A stretch of DNA of 64,000 bases from Mycolicibacterium neoaurum ATCC 25795 (GCF_000691525.1 NZ_JMDW01000008.1:186001-250000), one strand, 5' to 3'; shown: positions 43,475 to 53,920, counted from the stretch's first letter. Notes: generated from the sequence alone by a model not told the origin. Translations and numbers: made by a program.

Positions 43475-45097
43475 ATGTCAGGCCCCGATACGCCGGCCGA
43501 TCTGGTCATCACCGGCACCATCCTCACCGTCGACGATGCTCGCCCGGAGGCGCACAACCTGGCCGTCGTCGGGGGTCGGATCGCCGCCGTCGACCTGGCC
43601 GAGGACGAACTCCAGACCTGGATCGGCCCCGATACCACCGTGCTGTCGGTCGGTGACGGGTGCGTGCTACCCGGTTTCGTCGAGGCGCACGGCCATCCGT
43701 TGATGGAGGCGGTGGCATTGTCCGAGCGGATGGTCGACATCCGGCCGGTGACGCTGCCCACCGCCGAGGAGGTGGTGGCCGCGGTGCATGCCGAGGTCGC
43801 CCGCCGCGGCGCCGACGGTGCGTATCTGAACGGCTGGGATGCCCTGTTGCAGAAGGGTTTACCTGATCCGACATTGCAGTGGTTGGACAGTGTCGCCGAT
43901 ACCCCGCTGGTGATCATGCACAACTCGGGCCACAAGGCGTTCTTCAACAGCGCGGCGGCCCGCAAGGTCGGGATCACAAGGGATACACCCGATCCCAAGG
44001 GGGCCCGCTACGGCCGCGACGCCGATGGCGAACTCGACGGCACCGCCGAGGAATCCGCCGCGGTGTTCCCGTTGATCGGCGGGGCCATCGCGGTGGCCGA
44101 CTACCCAGCGATGCTGTTGGCCGAGTGCGATCGGCTGAACCGGGCGGGCCTGACCACGTGTTCGGAGATGGCCTTCGACCCGATGTTCCGGCCCGTGCTG
44201 GCGGCGATGCACGACCAGCTGACGGTCCGGCTGCGCACCTACGAGATGTCGACGGCCGATCTGCACACCGACGCCCGGCCGTTCGACGGTGACGATCTGG
44301 TGCGTCAGATCGGTATCAAGATCTGGGTGGACGGGTCACCGTGGATCGGCAACATCGATCTGAGCTTTCCGTACCTGGACACCGAGGCCACCCGCACCAT
44401 CGGTGTCGTCCCCGGCTCATGCGGGCACGCGAACTACACCCGCGAGCAGTTGGCCGAGATCGTTGGCACGTTTTATCCGCAGGGCTGGCAGATGGCCTGT
44501 CATGTGCAGGGCGACAACGGGGTCGACACCATCCTGGATGTCTACGAAGAGGCCCTGCGCGCCCATCCGCGCGATGATCACCGCCTGCGCCTGGAACATG
44601 TCGGCGCCATCACCGATGCGCAACTGGCGCGCGCGCATGCCCTGGGGGTGACCTGCAGCCTGTTCGTCGACCAGCTGCATTACTGGGGTGATGTCATCGT
44701 CGACGGGTTGTTCGGGCCCGAGCACGGCGAGCGGTGGATGCCGTGCGGTTCGGCGGTGGCCACCGGTATGCGCATCTCCCTGCACAACGACCCGCCCGTC
44801 ACCCCCGAGGAGCCGTTGCGCAATATCAGCGTCGCCGTGACGCGCACGGCCCCGAGCGGACGGGTGCTCGCACCGCAGGAGCGCCTGACCGTCGAACAGG
44901 CCATCCGCGCCCAGACCATCGATGCCGCCTACCAGCTGTTCGACGATGAGCGGATCGGCTCCATCGAGGTCGGCAAGTATGCCGATCTCGTTGTGCTGTC
45001 GGCAGATCCACGCACGGTCGACCCGGAGGAGGTGGCCGATCTGGAGGTCAGGGCCACCTATCTGGCGGGCAGGCAGGTCCACCCGAAGCCGGCATGA
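43475..45097 (+). CDS. YtcJ-type amidohydrolase (Rv0552-like)
   Basis: 540-aa metal-dependent hydrolase. The N-terminal beta domain leads to FVEAHGHP (metal HxH), then HVQGDNGVD, LRLEHVGAI and a late LHNDPPV with the metal Asp. The C-terminal strand region IGSIEVGKYADLVVLS closes the fold. It probably hydrolyses an N-acyl or cyclic amide. It occupies the Rv0552 position directly before menC and ends 24 bp from it, so the two may be co-transcribed. Confidence 0.82.
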   Translation: MSGPDTPADLVITGTILTVDDARPEAHNLAVVGGRIAAVDLAEDELQTWIGPDTTVLSVGDGCVLPGFVEAHGHPLMEAVALSERMVDIRPVTLPTAEEVVAAVHAEVARRGADGAYLNGWDALLQKGLPDPTLQWLDSVADTPLVIMHNSGHKAFFNSAAARKVGITRDTPDPKGARYGRDADGELDGTAEESAAVFPLIGGAIAVADYPAMLLAECDRLNRAGLTTCSEMAFDPMFRPVLAAMHDQLTVRLRTYEMSTADLHTDARPFDGDDLVRQIGIKIWVDGSPWIGNIDLSFPYLDTEATRTIGVVPGSCGHANYTREQLAEIVGTFYPQGWQMACHVQGDNGVDTILDVYEEALRAHPRDDHRLRLEHVGAITDAQLARAHALGVTCSLFVDQLHYWGDVIVDGLFGPEHGERWMPCGSAVATGMRISLHNDPPVTPEEPLRNISVAVTRTAPSGRVLAPQERLTVEQAIRAQTIDAAYQLFDDERIGSIEVGKYADLVVLSADPRTVDPEEVADLEVRATYLAGRQVHPKPA

Positions 45098-45121
45098 ACC
45101 CGTCCGCACACCGCCGCTAGC

Positions 45122-46120
45122 ATGGATGCGCCCACTGGTGACCTTGGGAGGATCGCGATCGCGTCATCGTCTGAGTGTCCGCCGCTGGATGACCTGCTGG
45201 AGCGTCTGCACGTCGTCTCGCTGCCCATGCGGGTCCGGTTCCGTGGCATCACCGTCCGTGAGGTCGCACTGATCGAAGGGCCGGCCGGCTGGGGCGAGTT
45301 CGGCGCCTTCACCGAATACGAGCCCACCGAGGCCGCGCACTGGCTGTCCTCGGCTGTCGAGGCCGCCTACCGGCCCGCACCCGTCGCGCATCGTGACCGC
45401 ATTCCCGTCAATGCGACGGTGCCCGCGGTGGCCCCGGAACAGGTCCCCGAGGTGCTGGCGCGTTTCCCCGGTGCCCAGACGGCCAAGGTGAAGGTCGCCG
45501 AACCCGGACAGCGCCTGGCCGATGATGTCGCCAGGGTCGAGGCCGTGCGGGAGCTGGTGCCCATCGTGCGTGTCGACGCCAACGGTGGCTGGAGTGTGGC
45601 CGAGGCGGTGGAAGCGGCCGGCGCGCTCGGCGAGCTCGAATACCTGGAGCAACCATGCGCCACCGTCGAGGAGCTCGCCGAGGTGCGCCGCCGGATCGAC
45701 ACCCCGGTCGCGGCCGACGAGTCGATCCGCAAGGTCGTCGACCCGTTCCGGGTCGTGGCGCTCGGTGCGGCCGATATCGCGGTCGTCAAGGTGGCGCCGC
45801 TGGGCGGCGTGCAGCGGCTGCTGGTGATCGCTGCGCGCATCGGCATCCCGGTGGTGGTGTCCAGTGCACTGGACAGCGCGGTGGGCATGTCCCGCGGGCT
45901 GCTGGCCGCCGGGTGCCTTCCGGAGCTGCCCTATGCGTGCGGGCTGGGAACCGGGGGGCTGTTCGTGGAGGACATCGTGGATCCGGTGGCACCGGTCGAC
46001 GGCTTACTCCCGGTCGGTCCCGTGGTCCCTGACCGCGCGCGGTTGACCGCGCTGGCGGCAACCCCGGAGCGACGGCAGTGGTGGATCGAGCGGGTGCGGC
46101 GCTGTCACGCGCTGCTGTGA
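45122..46120 (+). CDS. menC: o-Succinylbenzoate synthase MenC
   Basis: Enolase-superfamily dehydratase producing o-succinylbenzoate. The KxK pair Lys122/Lys124 (AKVKVAEPG), the metal ligands Asp152, Glu176 and Asp199, and the second base Lys223 are all present. 332 aa, close to Rv0553. The first 18 residues do not align with what I remember of Rv0553; ATG 45122 is the only normal start, but a shorter product cannot be excluded because GGGAGG lies inside (45146-45151). Confidence 0.92.
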   Translation: MDAPTGDLGRIAIASSSECPPLDDLLERLHVVSLPMRVRFRGITVREVALIEGPAGWGEFGAFTEYEPTEAAHWLSSAVEAAYRPAPVAHRDRIPVNATVPAVAPEQVPEVLARFPGAQTAKVKVAEPGQRLADDVARVEAVRELVPIVRVDANGGWSVAEAVEAAGALGELEYLEQPCATVEELAEVRRRIDTPVAADESIRKVVDPFRVVALGAADIAVVKVAPLGGVQRLLVIAARIGIPVVVSSALDSAVGMSRGLLAAGCLPELPYACGLGTGGLFVEDIVDPVAPVDGLLPVGPVVPDRARLTALAATPERRQWWIERVRRCHALL

Positions 46121-46159
46121 CCGGGCGCCGCGGTGACCGGCCGAGATGCTCCTGCGGAC

Positions 46160-46211
46160 GTGGTACTACCGGTGGTACTGCACGCGACGGTAGTACCGCC
46201 GGTAGTACCAC
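46160..46211. terminator. Long hairpin between menC and the hicB remnant
   Basis: Perfect 13-bp arms GTGGTACTACCGG / CCGGTAGTACCAC (46160-46172, 46199-46211), a U-G wobble and an inner 6-bp arm give a 20-bp stem with a 12-nt loop. It sits between convergent genes and is probably a bidirectional terminator. Confidence 0.65.
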
Positions 46212-46232
46212 ATGTGCGAGTCCATCATCGGG

Positions 46233-46427
46233 TCAGAAGCCTCGGGAATCGGTGCGGCCGACGAGCTTCTGTACCACCCACTGATTCAGTGACACCCGTT
46301 GTTCGGTCGCCTCGACGGCCTCGCCCGCCGTCTCCCTGTGTTGCCGCAGCCCGGGGAACTCCAGACAGGTCCCGACATAGGATCCCGCGGCGGGCGACCA
46401 CATCGCCCGGTACGTGTATTCGGTCAT
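46233..46427 (-). pseudogene. HicB-like antitoxin with internal deletion
   Basis: 64 aa. Residues 1-44 (YTYRAMWSPAAGSYVGTCLEFPGL) are the start of a HicB-like domain; residues 45-57 (VSLNQWVVQKLVG) are the very end of the ribbon-helix-helix of full-length mycobacterial homologues (about 110 aa). The middle, including the first RHH helix, is missing in frame. No HicA-type toxin lies nearby. It is either a remnant or a mini-protein. Confidence 0.6.
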
Positions 46428-46517
46428 GCCGGCAGCATGGTCCCGGCATCCGACATGTCCTGATCTGTGGGATGCGTGGCGTAGACGACACGGGGTCGGG
46501 CCCGCGACGATGAGGGC

Positions 46518-47480
46518 GTGACGCGATCGGTGGTGATCCTCGGATTCGACGGTGTGCAGGCATTGGACATCGCCGGCCCGTTCGACGTGTTCACCGGAGC
46601 CAATATGCAGCTGGCCGCGATGAGCCGGCCGGACCGCTACGACGTGCGGTTAGTATCGCTGGACGGGTCGCCGATCCGCACCATGACGGGCCTGGAATTC
46701 GGTGCGGCGGCGCTGCCCGAGACCGCGGCCATCGACACCTTGATCGTGCCCGGCGGGTTCGGCACCGAGACGGTGCGCAAGGACGCCGCGACGGTGGAGT
46801 GGATACGCGCCGTGGCCGAGACCGCACGCCGGGTCGTCACGGTGTGCTCGGGTGCCTTCCTCGCGGCCGAGGCGGGCCTGCTGGACGGCTGCCGGGCCAC
46901 CACCCACTGGGCGGCCGCCGGCCACCTGGCCGACCAGTACCCCGGCGTGACCGTCGACCCCGAACCCATCTTCGTCAGGAGCTCGGAGCAGGTGTGGACC
47001 GCCGCTGGTGTCACCGCGGGCATCGACCTGGCCCTGCATCTGGTCGAGGACGATCTCGGCACCGATGTCGCGCAGACGGTGGCCCGCTGGCTGGTGCTCT
47101 ATCTGCGCCGTCCCGGCGGTCAGACCCAGTTCGCGGCACCGGTGTGGGCGCCCCGGGCCAAACGCCAACCGATCCGTGACGTGCAGGAGTTCATCGAGGC
47201 CGAACCCGGCGCCGTGCTCAGCATCGGCGAGCTCGCGCGGCGCGCCGCCATGAGCCCGCGGCATTTCACCAGGGTGTTCACCGATGAGGTGGGGGAGGCG
47301 CCGGGCAGCTATGTCGAACGCATCCGCACCGAGGCGGCCCGCCGCCAACTCGAGGAGACCGATGACACCGTCACGGTCATCGCCGGCCGGTGCGGTTTCG
47401 GCAGCGCCGAAACCCTGCGCCGTAATTTCGTTCGACGCCTTGGCATTTCGCCCGACCAATACCGCAAGTCATTCGCCTAG
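46518..47480 (+). CDS. GlxA-family AraC-type regulator
   Basis: 320 aa: an N-terminal DJ-1/PfpI-like domain (1-190, nucleophile-elbow Cys in VTVCSGAFLAA) and a C-terminal AraC double helix-turn-helix (about 215-315, ARRAAMSPRHFTRVF, CGFGSAETLRRNF). Such proteins sense small molecules and activate neighbouring genes. GTG 46518. The next gene encodes another DJ-1/PfpI protein, 9 bp downstream, likely in the same transcript. Confidence 0.88.
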   Translation: MTRSVVILGFDGVQALDIAGPFDVFTGANMQLAAMSRPDRYDVRLVSLDGSPIRTMTGLEFGAAALPETAAIDTLIVPGGFGTETVRKDAATVEWIRAVAETARRVVTVCSGAFLAAEAGLLDGCRATTHWAAAGHLADQYPGVTVDPEPIFVRSSEQVWTAAGVTAGIDLALHLVEDDLGTDVAQTVARWLVLYLRRPGGQTQFAAPVWAPRAKRQPIRDVQEFIEAEPGAVLSIGELARRAAMSPRHFTRVFTDEVGEAPGSYVERIRTEAARRQLEETDDTVTVIAGRCGFGSAETLRRNFVRRLGISPDQYRKSFA

Positions 47481-47489
47481 GAGGCATAC

Positions 47490-48203
47490 ATGCAGATCGC
47501 CATCGTGCTCTACCCCGGCTTCACCGCACTGGACTTCATCGGTCCGTACGAGGTGCTGCGCTGGCTGCCCGAGGCCGAGGTGCGCTTCGTCTGGCATGAA
47601 CCGGGACCCGTCGCCGCCGATTCCGGCGTCCTCGTGATCGGCGCCACCCATTCGTTCGACGAGACACCCAGCCCGGACATCGTGCTCGTCCCCGGCGGTT
47701 TCACCACGATGGAACACGCCCGCGACGAGCGGGTCCTGGAGTGGCTGCGCCGCACCCACCAGAGCACCATCTGGACCTCGTCGGTGTGCTCCGGTTCGGT
47801 GCTACTGGCCGCCGCCGGCTTGCTGGACGGCAAACGGGCCACCTCGCACTGGGCCGCCGTGCAGTCGTTGCGGGCATTCGGCGTGACGCCGGTGGGCGAT
47901 GAACGCATCGTCCGGTCCGATGAGCGCATCGTGACGTGTGCCGGAGTGTCGGCCGGCATCGACCTCGGATTGTGGCTGGCCGGGGAGATCGGCGGAGAAG
48001 CCAAGGCCAAGGCCATCCAGCTGTCCATGGAGTACGACCCGCAGCCGCCCTTCGACTCCGGGCACATGTCGAAGGCCTCGACGGCCACCAAGGCCGCGGC
48101 CACCGCGCTGATGGCTCGCGAACTGGCCAGCCCACCTGCGCTGAAGGCGACCGTGGGCCTGCTCTGGGATCACGCAATCAGGAGAGCTCGCAGCCGCAAG
48201 TAG
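47490..48203 (+). CDS. DJ-1/PfpI-family protein
   Basis: 237 aa, class I glutamine-amidotransferase-like fold. Conserved Cys in SSVCSGSVLLAAAGLL, followed by SHWAAV, as in isonitrile hydratase (InhA-type) proteins. TAGGAGGCATAC before ATG 47490 is an excellent ribosome-binding site, and its TAG is the stop of the GlxA gene. It may hydrate isonitriles or act on a GlxA effector (inference). Confidence 0.82.
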   Translation: MQIAIVLYPGFTALDFIGPYEVLRWLPEAEVRFVWHEPGPVAADSGVLVIGATHSFDETPSPDIVLVPGGFTTMEHARDERVLEWLRRTHQSTIWTSSVCSGSVLLAAAGLLDGKRATSHWAAVQSLRAFGVTPVGDERIVRSDERIVTCAGVSAGIDLGLWLAGEIGGEAKAKAIQLSMEYDPQPPFDSGHMSKASTATKAAATALMARELASPPALKATVGLLWDHAIRRARSRK

Positions 48204-48213
48204 GCTCGAGCAA

Positions 48214-49002
48214 ATGAATCTGGCATATGTCGACAAGGGCGGCACCGGCGAACCGGTGCTCTTCATCGCTGGCCGGGGCGGGGCCGGACGCACCTGGCAC
48301 CTACATCAGGTCCCGGCGTTCCAGCGGGCCGGCTATCGCGTCATCACCTTCGACAATCGTGGCGTCGGCGCCACCGAGAACGCCAGCGGCTTCACCACCG
48401 AACAGGTGGTCGCCGACACCGCCAACCTCATCACCAAGGTCGTCGGCGGCCCCGTTCGGGTCGTCGGCGTCTCGATGGGTTCGTTCATCGCTCAGGAGCT
48501 GATGGTCTCGCGCCCCGAGTTGGTCAGCCAGGCGGTGTTGATGGCCACCCGCGGCCGCCATGACAAGGCGCGTGAATTCTTCAACAGGGCCGAGCGCGAC
48601 TTCCACGCGGCCGGGATCACCCTGCCGCCCAGCTACGACGCGAAGATCCGGCTGATGGAGAACTTCTCGCCCAAGACCCTCAACGACGACCGGGCGGTCC
48701 TGGACTGGGCCGAGATGTTCACGATGTGGCCCACCAAGTACACCCCGGGGCTGAAGAGTCAGCTGGCCATCGCGCCCGAGGGCAACCGGCTGCCCGCTTA
48801 CCAGCACATCAAGGTTCCGGTGCTGGTGATCGGTTTCGGCGATGACGTGTTGATGGCCCCCCATCTGAGCCGTGAGGTCGCCGACGCCATTCCGGGCGGG
48901 CGGTACCTGGAGATCCCCGATGCCGGGCATCTCGGGTTCATCGAGCATCCGGAGACCGTCAACGAGGCGATCCTGGAATTCTTCGCCGAAGCCAAGACAT
49001 AG
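48214..49002 (+). CDS. bpoC: Alpha/beta-hydrolase BpoC-like (Rv0554)
   Basis: 262 aa, identical in length to M. tuberculosis BpoC as I recall. Nucleophile Ser87 in GVSMGS, acid Asp in GFGDDVL, His in DAGHLGF. It was annotated as a peroxidase but looks like a serine hydrolase. Its place directly before menD, where E. coli has the MenH SHCHC synthase, makes a MenH-like role attractive but unproven. TAGGCT lies 7 nt before the ATG. Confidence 0.8.
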   Translation: MNLAYVDKGGTGEPVLFIAGRGGAGRTWHLHQVPAFQRAGYRVITFDNRGVGATENASGFTTEQVVADTANLITKVVGGPVRVVGVSMGSFIAQELMVSRPELVSQAVLMATRGRHDKAREFFNRAERDFHAAGITLPPSYDAKIRLMENFSPKTLNDDRAVLDWAEMFTMWPTKYTPGLKSQLAIAPEGNRLPAYQHIKVPVLVIGFGDDVLMAPHLSREVADAIPGGRYLEIPDAGHLGFIEHPETVNEAILEFFAEAKT

Positions 49003-49005
49003 GCT
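49000..49005 (+). promoter_or_regulatory. Possible leaderless -10 for menD
   Basis: TAGGCT, whose TAG is the bpoC stop, lies 6 nt before GTG 49012. It may be chance. Confidence 0.3.
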
Positions 49006-49011
49006 GTTCGA

Positions 49012-50670
49012 GTGAATGCCTCGACGATCCAGGCCCGCATCGTCGTCGACGAATTGATCCGCGGCGGTGTCCGCGATGTGGTGCTGTGCCCCGGATCACG
49101 CAATGCCCCGCTGGCGTTCGCGCTGCACGATGCCGACAGGGCGGGCCGGATCCGGCTGCATGTGCGCATCGACGAACGCACCGCGGGGTTCCTGGCGATC
49201 GGGCTGGCGATCTCCGGGCAGGCGCCGGTGCCCATCGCGATGACCTCGGGCACCGCGGTGGCCAATCTCGGTCCGGCGGTCGTCGAGGCCAACTATGCCC
49301 GCGTGCCGCTGATCGTGCTGAGCGCCAACCGGCCCTATGAACTGCTCGGGACCGGTGCCAACCAGACGATGGAGCAACTCGGGTACTTCGGGTCCCAGGT
49401 GCGGTCCAGCATCAGCCTCGGGCTCGCCGAGGGACCGGGCGGAGATTCCGGCGACATGGCCGCGCTGAACGCCCAGTGGCGTTCGGCGACCTGCCGAGTC
49501 TTGGTAGCGGCCAAGGGTTCTCGCAGCGCCAACGCCGGACCGGTGCACTTCGACATCCCGTTGCGTGAACCACTGGTGCCCGACCTCGACGATGCCACGC
49601 CGACGCCTGAGGGTCGGCCCGACGGCCGCTCCTGGACGCACACCCCGCCGGTCACCTTCGACCAGCCGCTGGACATCGATCTGAGTGCGGACACCGTGGT
49701 GATCGCCGGACACGGTGCCGGGGTGCACCCGAACCTGGCGGGGCTGCCCACCGTGGCCGAACCGACGGCACCCGCGGCGGCCAACCCGCTGCACCCGCTG
49801 GCACTGCCCCTGTTGCGGCCCGCCCAGGTCATCATGCTGGGCAGGCCCACTCTGCACCGCACGGTGTCCGCGCTGTTGGCCGATCCGGCGGTGCCGGTGT
49901 TCGCGCTGACCACCGGCCCACGCTGGCCCGATGTGTCGGGCAACTCGCAGGCCACCGGTACCCGCGCGGTCACCACCGGTACACCGGACCCACAGTGGTT
50001 GCAGCGCGCCGACGACCTGCACCGTCGCACATTGGAAGCGGTGCGCGCCCAACTGGCACAGCATCCGCACACCACCGGGCTGCATGTCGCGGCGGCGGTG
50101 ACCGCAGGCCTGCGCGACGGTGACCAGCTGGTGCTCGGCGCCTCCAACCCGGTCCGCGATATCGCGCTCGCCGGGTTCAACCAGCCCGGGGTCAAGGTGC
50201 GCTCCAATCGCGGCGTCGCCGGGATCGACGGCACCATCTCCACAGCCATCGGCGCGGCGCTGGCGCACGAGCGCAGCGGCAGCGGAACCACCCCGTTGAA
50301 GACCGTGGCGCTGGTGGGTGACCTGACCTTCGTCCACGACAGCTCAGGGCTGCTGATCGGTCCGACCGAACCGGTCCCGCGCAACCTGACCATCGTGGTC
50401 TCCAACGACAACGGCGGGGGCATCTTCGAGCTGCTCGAGCAGGGTGATCCGCGGTTCTCCGATGTGTCCTCCCGCGTGTTCGGGACCCCGCACGATGTCG
50501 ATATCGCGGCGCTGTGCCAGGCCTATCACGTGCCCAACCGGCAGGTCGATGTCGATTCCCTGACCGAGGTGCTGGCCGAACCGGTCGAGGGGATGCGGGT
50601 ATTGGAGGTCAAGGCGGACCGGACCTCGCTGCGCGCGTTGCATGCCTCCATCCGGGCGGCGCTGCAGTGA
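49012..50670 (+). CDS. menD: SEPHCHC synthase MenD
   Basis: 552-aa thiamine-diphosphate enzyme, first committed step of menaquinone synthesis from isochorismate and 2-oxoglutarate. [12 protein letters not shown] at the N-terminus, an [12 protein letters not shown] segment carrying the catalytic Glu, and a ThDP/Mg motif GDLTFVHDS to [12 protein letters not shown] are present. Length matches Rv0555 (554 aa). GTG 49012. The stop overlaps the DUF3592 gene (GTGA). Confidence 0.95.
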   Translation: MNASTIQARIVVDELIRGGVRDVVLCPGSRNAPLAFALHDADRAGRIRLHVRIDERTAGFLAIGLAISGQAPVPIAMTSGTAVANLGPAVVEANYARVPLIVLSANRPYELLGTGANQTMEQLGYFGSQVRSSISLGLAEGPGGDSGDMAALNAQWRSATCRVLVAAKGSRSANAGPVHFDIPLREPLVPDLDDATPTPEGRPDGRSWTHTPPVTFDQPLDIDLSADTVVIAGHGAGVHPNLAGLPTVAEPTAPAAANPLHPLALPLLRPAQVIMLGRPTLHRTVSALLADPAVPVFALTTGPRWPDVSGNSQATGTRAVTTGTPDPQWLQRADDLHRRTLEAVRAQLAQHPHTTGLHVAAAVTAGLRDGDQLVLGASNPVRDIALAGFNQPGVKVRSNRGVAGIDGTISTAIGAALAHERSGSGTTPLKTVALVGDLTFVHDSSGLLIGPTEPVPRNLTIVVSNDNGGGIFELLEQGDPRFSDVSSRVFGTPHDVDIAALCQAYHVPNRQVDVDSLTEVLAEPVEGMRVLEVKADRTSLRALHASIRAALQ

Positions 50671-51242
50671 CGTTGCGGGCGGCGCTCGCCGAGTTGTGGC
50701 GCCGGATGCCGCGAATGTTCGGTGACGGCACCGAAACTCGTCGGCAGCGCGTCATCCGCCGGGTCCGGGTCGGCATCGTCATCGCGGCCTGTGTGGTGAC
50801 GTTCCAGTCGGTCCTGCTGGTTCTCGGTGCCTGGGAGAATGACCGGCGCATCGAGAGCGATATGGGGGTGGCTGCCGCCGAGGTGCTCGACGCGGGACCG
50901 CGCCGCTCGACCATCGAATTCGTCACCCCGGACCGCGTCACCTATCGACCCGAATTGGGCGTGCTCTATCCCTCCGAGCTGGAGCCCGGGATGCGCATCT
51001 ATGTCGAATACGACCGCAGCGACCCCGATCTGGTGCGCGTGCAGGACCGTAACGCCGCGCTGGCGATCATCCCGGCGGCCTCGATCGCGGTATTGGGCTG
51101 GCTGATCGCCGGGGCCGCATTACTGGTCGTCGCCGTCATCGCGCGCCGCGTCGAGGACGACGAGCCCGTCGGCGATCCAGCCGGTGGTCAGGCCGGTGGT
51201 CAGGCTGAGGACATCAGCTTGTCGAGCCAGTCCGCATCGTAG
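50667..51242 (+). CDS. DUF3592 membrane protein (Rv0556-like)
   Basis: 191 aa with helices at about 30-52 and 130-155 flanking an extracytoplasmic beta domain ([21 protein letters not shown]), the DUF3592 layout. It is coupled to menD by GTGA. The last 43 bp overlap the convergent DsbA-like gene, and the tail is a Gly/Gln repeat (GGQAGGQAE). Function unknown. Confidence 0.72.
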   Translation: MTLRAALAELWRRMPRMFGDGTETRRQRVIRRVRVGIVIAACVVTFQSVLLVLGAWENDRRIESDMGVAAAEVLDAGPRRSTIEFVTPDRVTYRPELGVLYPSELEPGMRIYVEYDRSDPDLVRVQDRNAALAIIPAASIAVLGWLIAGAALLVVAVIARRVEDDEPVGDPAGGQAGGQAEDISLSSQSAS

Positions 51243-51871
51243 ATGTCGACGGTCTCGTCGGTGTTCAGGTTGTACACCGTCGGGGTGCCGGTGTACATCG
51301 GATCGACCAGATACAGCAGGTCGTAGTTGGCGGCATCCATCTCGACGGTATCCACCGCGGTCTCGCCGCGTGCGATGCGTCCCACCACATCCTCGGGTAG
51401 CCCGGCGGCACCGGCCTTTTCGGCGATGTCGTCATCATCGGGTCCGCGGCCGGAGGGGTCCTGATCGGCCCAGAGCGCCTCGACGAACCGCTGGAACGCC
51501 ACCGCGGGCGAGTCAGGCTGCGAGGCCGCCACGAACAGCGCATTGCTGACCCGGGCCGAGTAACCGAGATCGCCGGTGTCCAGGAAGGTCATCGGGCGGT
51601 AGGTGACGGCGAGCTGGCCGAGGCCGATGTAGTGGGCCAACCCGTCACCGACATCGCGCTGCAGGTCCGCACAGTGTGAGCATTGCGGCTCGGCGAAGAT
51701 CTCGATCTGCACCGGGGCGTCGGCGAATCCGGCGGTCAGGCCGTACCCGTCCTCGCTCACCTGGGTCAGCGGCGCGTCGGGATCCGGCTGGGCGCTGCCC
51801 TGGATCTGTTTGGTACAGCCCACACCGGCCAGCAGCGTCAATCCGGTGAGCAGGGCCATCATTCGACGCAC
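51200..51871 (-). CDS. DsbA-like thioredoxin-fold lipoprotein
   Basis: 223 aa. Signal peptide with lipobox AGVGC (Cys19), then a DsbA/DSBA-type thioredoxin domain with active site Cys64-Ser-His-Cys67 (EPQCSHC) and cis-Pro in GTPTVYNL. It would oxidise or isomerise disulfides outside the membrane. GTG 51871 is supported by TACGGT 7 nt upstream; ATG 51862 is an alternative. Confidence 0.82.
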   Translation of the reverse strand: MRRMMALLTGLTLLAGVGCTKQIQGSAQPDPDAPLTQVSEDGYGLTAGFADAPVQIEIFAEPQCSHCADLQRDVGDGLAHYIGLGQLAVTYRPMTFLDTGDLGYSARVSNALFVAASQPDSPAVAFQRFVEALWADQDPSGRGPDDDDIAEKAGAAGLPEDVVGRIARGETAVDTVEMDAANYDLLYLVDPMYTGTPTVYNLNTDETVDIYDADWLDKLMSSA

Positions 51872-51878
51872 GCCGACC

Positions 51879-51884
51879 ACCGTA
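51879..51884 (-). promoter_or_regulatory. -10 of the DsbA-like gene
   Basis: TACGGT on the minus strand, 7 nt before GTG 51871. Confidence 0.4.
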
Positions 51885-51958
51885 CCGCTGTCGTGCTGTT
51901 CGCATGCCGGACGCCCGCACGCAACCGTGTGGTCAACCGCCGCTGCGACAGTCGGGAC

Positions 51959-53086
51959 GTGCGCGTTGCGATCGTTGCCGAATCCTTCCTCCCGAATGTC
52001 AACGGCGTCACCAACTCGGTGCTTCGGGTGATCGAGCATCTGCGCCGCACCGGACACGAGGTGCTGGTCATCGCGCCGGACTCGCCGCGCGGGCAGCCGC
52101 CGGCGGACCGGGTGCACGATGGTGTGCGGGTGCACCGGGTACCCTCTCACATGTTCCCCAAGGTCACCTCGCTCCCGCTGGGTGTTCCGCGGCCGCGGAT
52201 GGTCGGAGTGTTGCGCGGCTTCGATCCCGATATCGTCCACCTGGCCTCACCCGCGCTGCTCGGCTGGGGCGGTGTGCACGCGGCCCGCCATCTCGGCGTG
52301 CCCACGGTCGCGGTGTTTCAGACCGATGTCGCCGGTTTCGCCGAGAGCTACGGGGTCGGCGTGTTGTCGCGGGCATCGTGGGCGTGGACCCGCCGGCTGC
52401 ACAGCAAGGCCGACCGGACCCTGGCCCCGTCCACCTCGGCGATGGAAAACCTTGCCGCCCATGGTGTCCCGCGGTTGCACAAATGGGGACGCGGGGTGGA
52501 CATCGGTGGCTTCGTGCCGTCGGCGCGTGATGACGCACTGCGTCGGCGTTGGTCGCCCGCGGGTAAGCCGGTGGTCGGTTTCGTCGGCAGGCTGGCCCCG
52601 GAGAAACATGTCGAGCGGCTGGCGGTGCTGGCCGCCCGCGACGACCTGAAGGTGGTCGTCGTCGGCGACGGCGTGGACCGGGCCACGCTCGAATCGCTGA
52701 TGCCGACGGCGGTGTTCACCGGTGAGTTGCGGGGAGCCGCGCTGGCCGCCGCCTACGCCAGCATGGACGTGTTCGTCCATCCCGGTGAGCACGAGACCTT
52801 CTGCCAGGCGGTCCAAGAGGCCATGGCATCCGGGCTACCGGTGGTGGCACCGAATGCCGGTGGTCCGCGCGACCTGGTGGTGCCGATGCACACCGGGCTG
52901 CTGCTCGACGTCGACGATTTCGCGACGCGACTCAGCGATGCGGTCGATCATCTGATCGCCGAGCGGCCCCGTTACTCGGCAGCGGCCCGGCGCAGCGTGC
53001 TGGCCCGCACCTGGCCCGCGGTCTGCGATGAGCTGCTCGGACATTACGAAGAGGTCATCGGAACGCGGCGCAGCCGGGCCGCCTGA
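51959..53086 (+). CDS. mgtA: GDP-mannose-dependent alpha-mannosyltransferase MgtA
   Basis: 375-aa GT4 (GT-B) enzyme. [21 protein letters not shown] is the acceptor-side glycine loop, [12 protein letters not shown] the linker, and [14 protein letters not shown] gives the EX7E motif (Glu279/Glu287). It matches Rv0557, which mannosylates glucuronosyl-diacylglycerol for lipomannan-type lipids on the membrane's inner face. GTG 51959. It diverges from the DsbA-like lipoprotein. Confidence 0.9.
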   Translation: MRVAIVAESFLPNVNGVTNSVLRVIEHLRRTGHEVLVIAPDSPRGQPPADRVHDGVRVHRVPSHMFPKVTSLPLGVPRPRMVGVLRGFDPDIVHLASPALLGWGGVHAARHLGVPTVAVFQTDVAGFAESYGVGVLSRASWAWTRRLHSKADRTLAPSTSAMENLAAHGVPRLHKWGRGVDIGGFVPSARDDALRRRWSPAGKPVVGFVGRLAPEKHVERLAVLAARDDLKVVVVGDGVDRATLESLMPTAVFTGELRGAALAAAYASMDVFVHPGEHETFCQAVQEAMASGLPVVAPNAGGPRDLVVPMHTGLLLDVDDFATRLSDAVDHLIAERPRYSAAARRSVLARTWPAVCDELLGHYEEVIGTRRSRAA

Positions 53087-53095
53087 GCCTCGCGA

Positions 53096-53920
53096 TCAGC
53101 CCTGCGCCTCGACTGAGACCGGTTGCCACTCCCGCCAGGTTGCCAGGCGCTGGGCGTAGTCGGCCTCGGCGAGCTGCAATGGCAACTCACCGAAGAACAC
53201 CCGCAGCGGCGGCTGCTCGGCGTCGACGATCTTGAGCACGGCGGCGGCCGAGGCCTGCGGATCGCCCGATCTCGCGGTGCGCTTGGCGCGGGCGTCGGCG
53301 GCCTGCTGGTGGGCCTCGGCGTAGTCCGGTATCGGGGTGGCCCGTTTGGCCGAAGAGCCTGCCCAATCGGTGTCGAACCCACCAGGTTCGATCAGCGTGA
53401 CGTGGATGCCGAAGCCGGCAACCTCCTGGGCCAGCGACTGTGAGAAGCCCTCCAGCGCCCACTTGGACGCGTGATAGATGCCGACGTTCTGGAATGCCGT
53501 GATGCCGCCGATCGAGGACACCTGCAGGATGTGTCCGCTGCGCTGGGCCCGCAGGAACGGCAGCGCGGCCTGGGTGACCCACAGCGCACCGAACAGGTTC
53601 GTCTCGATCTGGTCGCGCGCCTCGGCCTCGGACAACTCCTCGATGAAGCCGAACTGCCCGTACCCGGCGTTGTTGACGATGATGTCGAGCCGGCCGAAAT
53701 GCTCGTGGGCGCGCTGTACCGCGGCGAAATCGGCGGCCCGGTCGGTCACGTCGAGCTGCAGCGGCAACAGTGCGTCACCGTAACGGGCCACCAGGTCGTC
53801 GAGGGTTGCGGTATCACGCGCCGTCGCGGCGACCCTGTCCCCGCGTTCGAGGGCGGCGATCGTCCACTCCCGGCCGAAGCCGCGGGATGCGCCGGTGATG
53901 AACCAGACCTTCTCAGCCAT
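53096..53920 (-). CDS. Short-chain dehydrogenase (oxidoreductase)
   Basis: 274-aa SDR with [17 protein letters not shown], Ser in VSSIGG and YHASK, followed by the long C-terminal substrate region of the family-274 type. AAAGGCAAGCAC precedes ATG 53920. It converges on mgtA with a 9-bp gap and diverges from menG. The substrate is unknown. Confidence 0.8.
   Translation of the reverse strand: MAEKVWFITGASRGFGREWTIAALERGDRVAATARDTATLDDLVARYGDALLPLQLDVTDRAADFAAVQRAHEHFGRLDIIVNNAGYGQFGFIEELSEAEARDQIETNLFGALWVTQAALPFLRAQRSGHILQVSSIGGITAFQNVGIYHASKWALEGFSQSLAQEVAGFGIHVTLIEPGGFDTDWAGSSAKRATPIPDYAEAHQQAADARAKRTARSGDPQASAAAVLKIVDAEQPPLRVFFGELPLQLAEADYAQRLATWREWQPVSVEAQG

Noticed and set aside
46233..46427. 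An active HicAB toxin-antitoxin locus
   Set aside because: No HicA-like frame lies within the flanking non-coding space and the HicB part lacks its central region.
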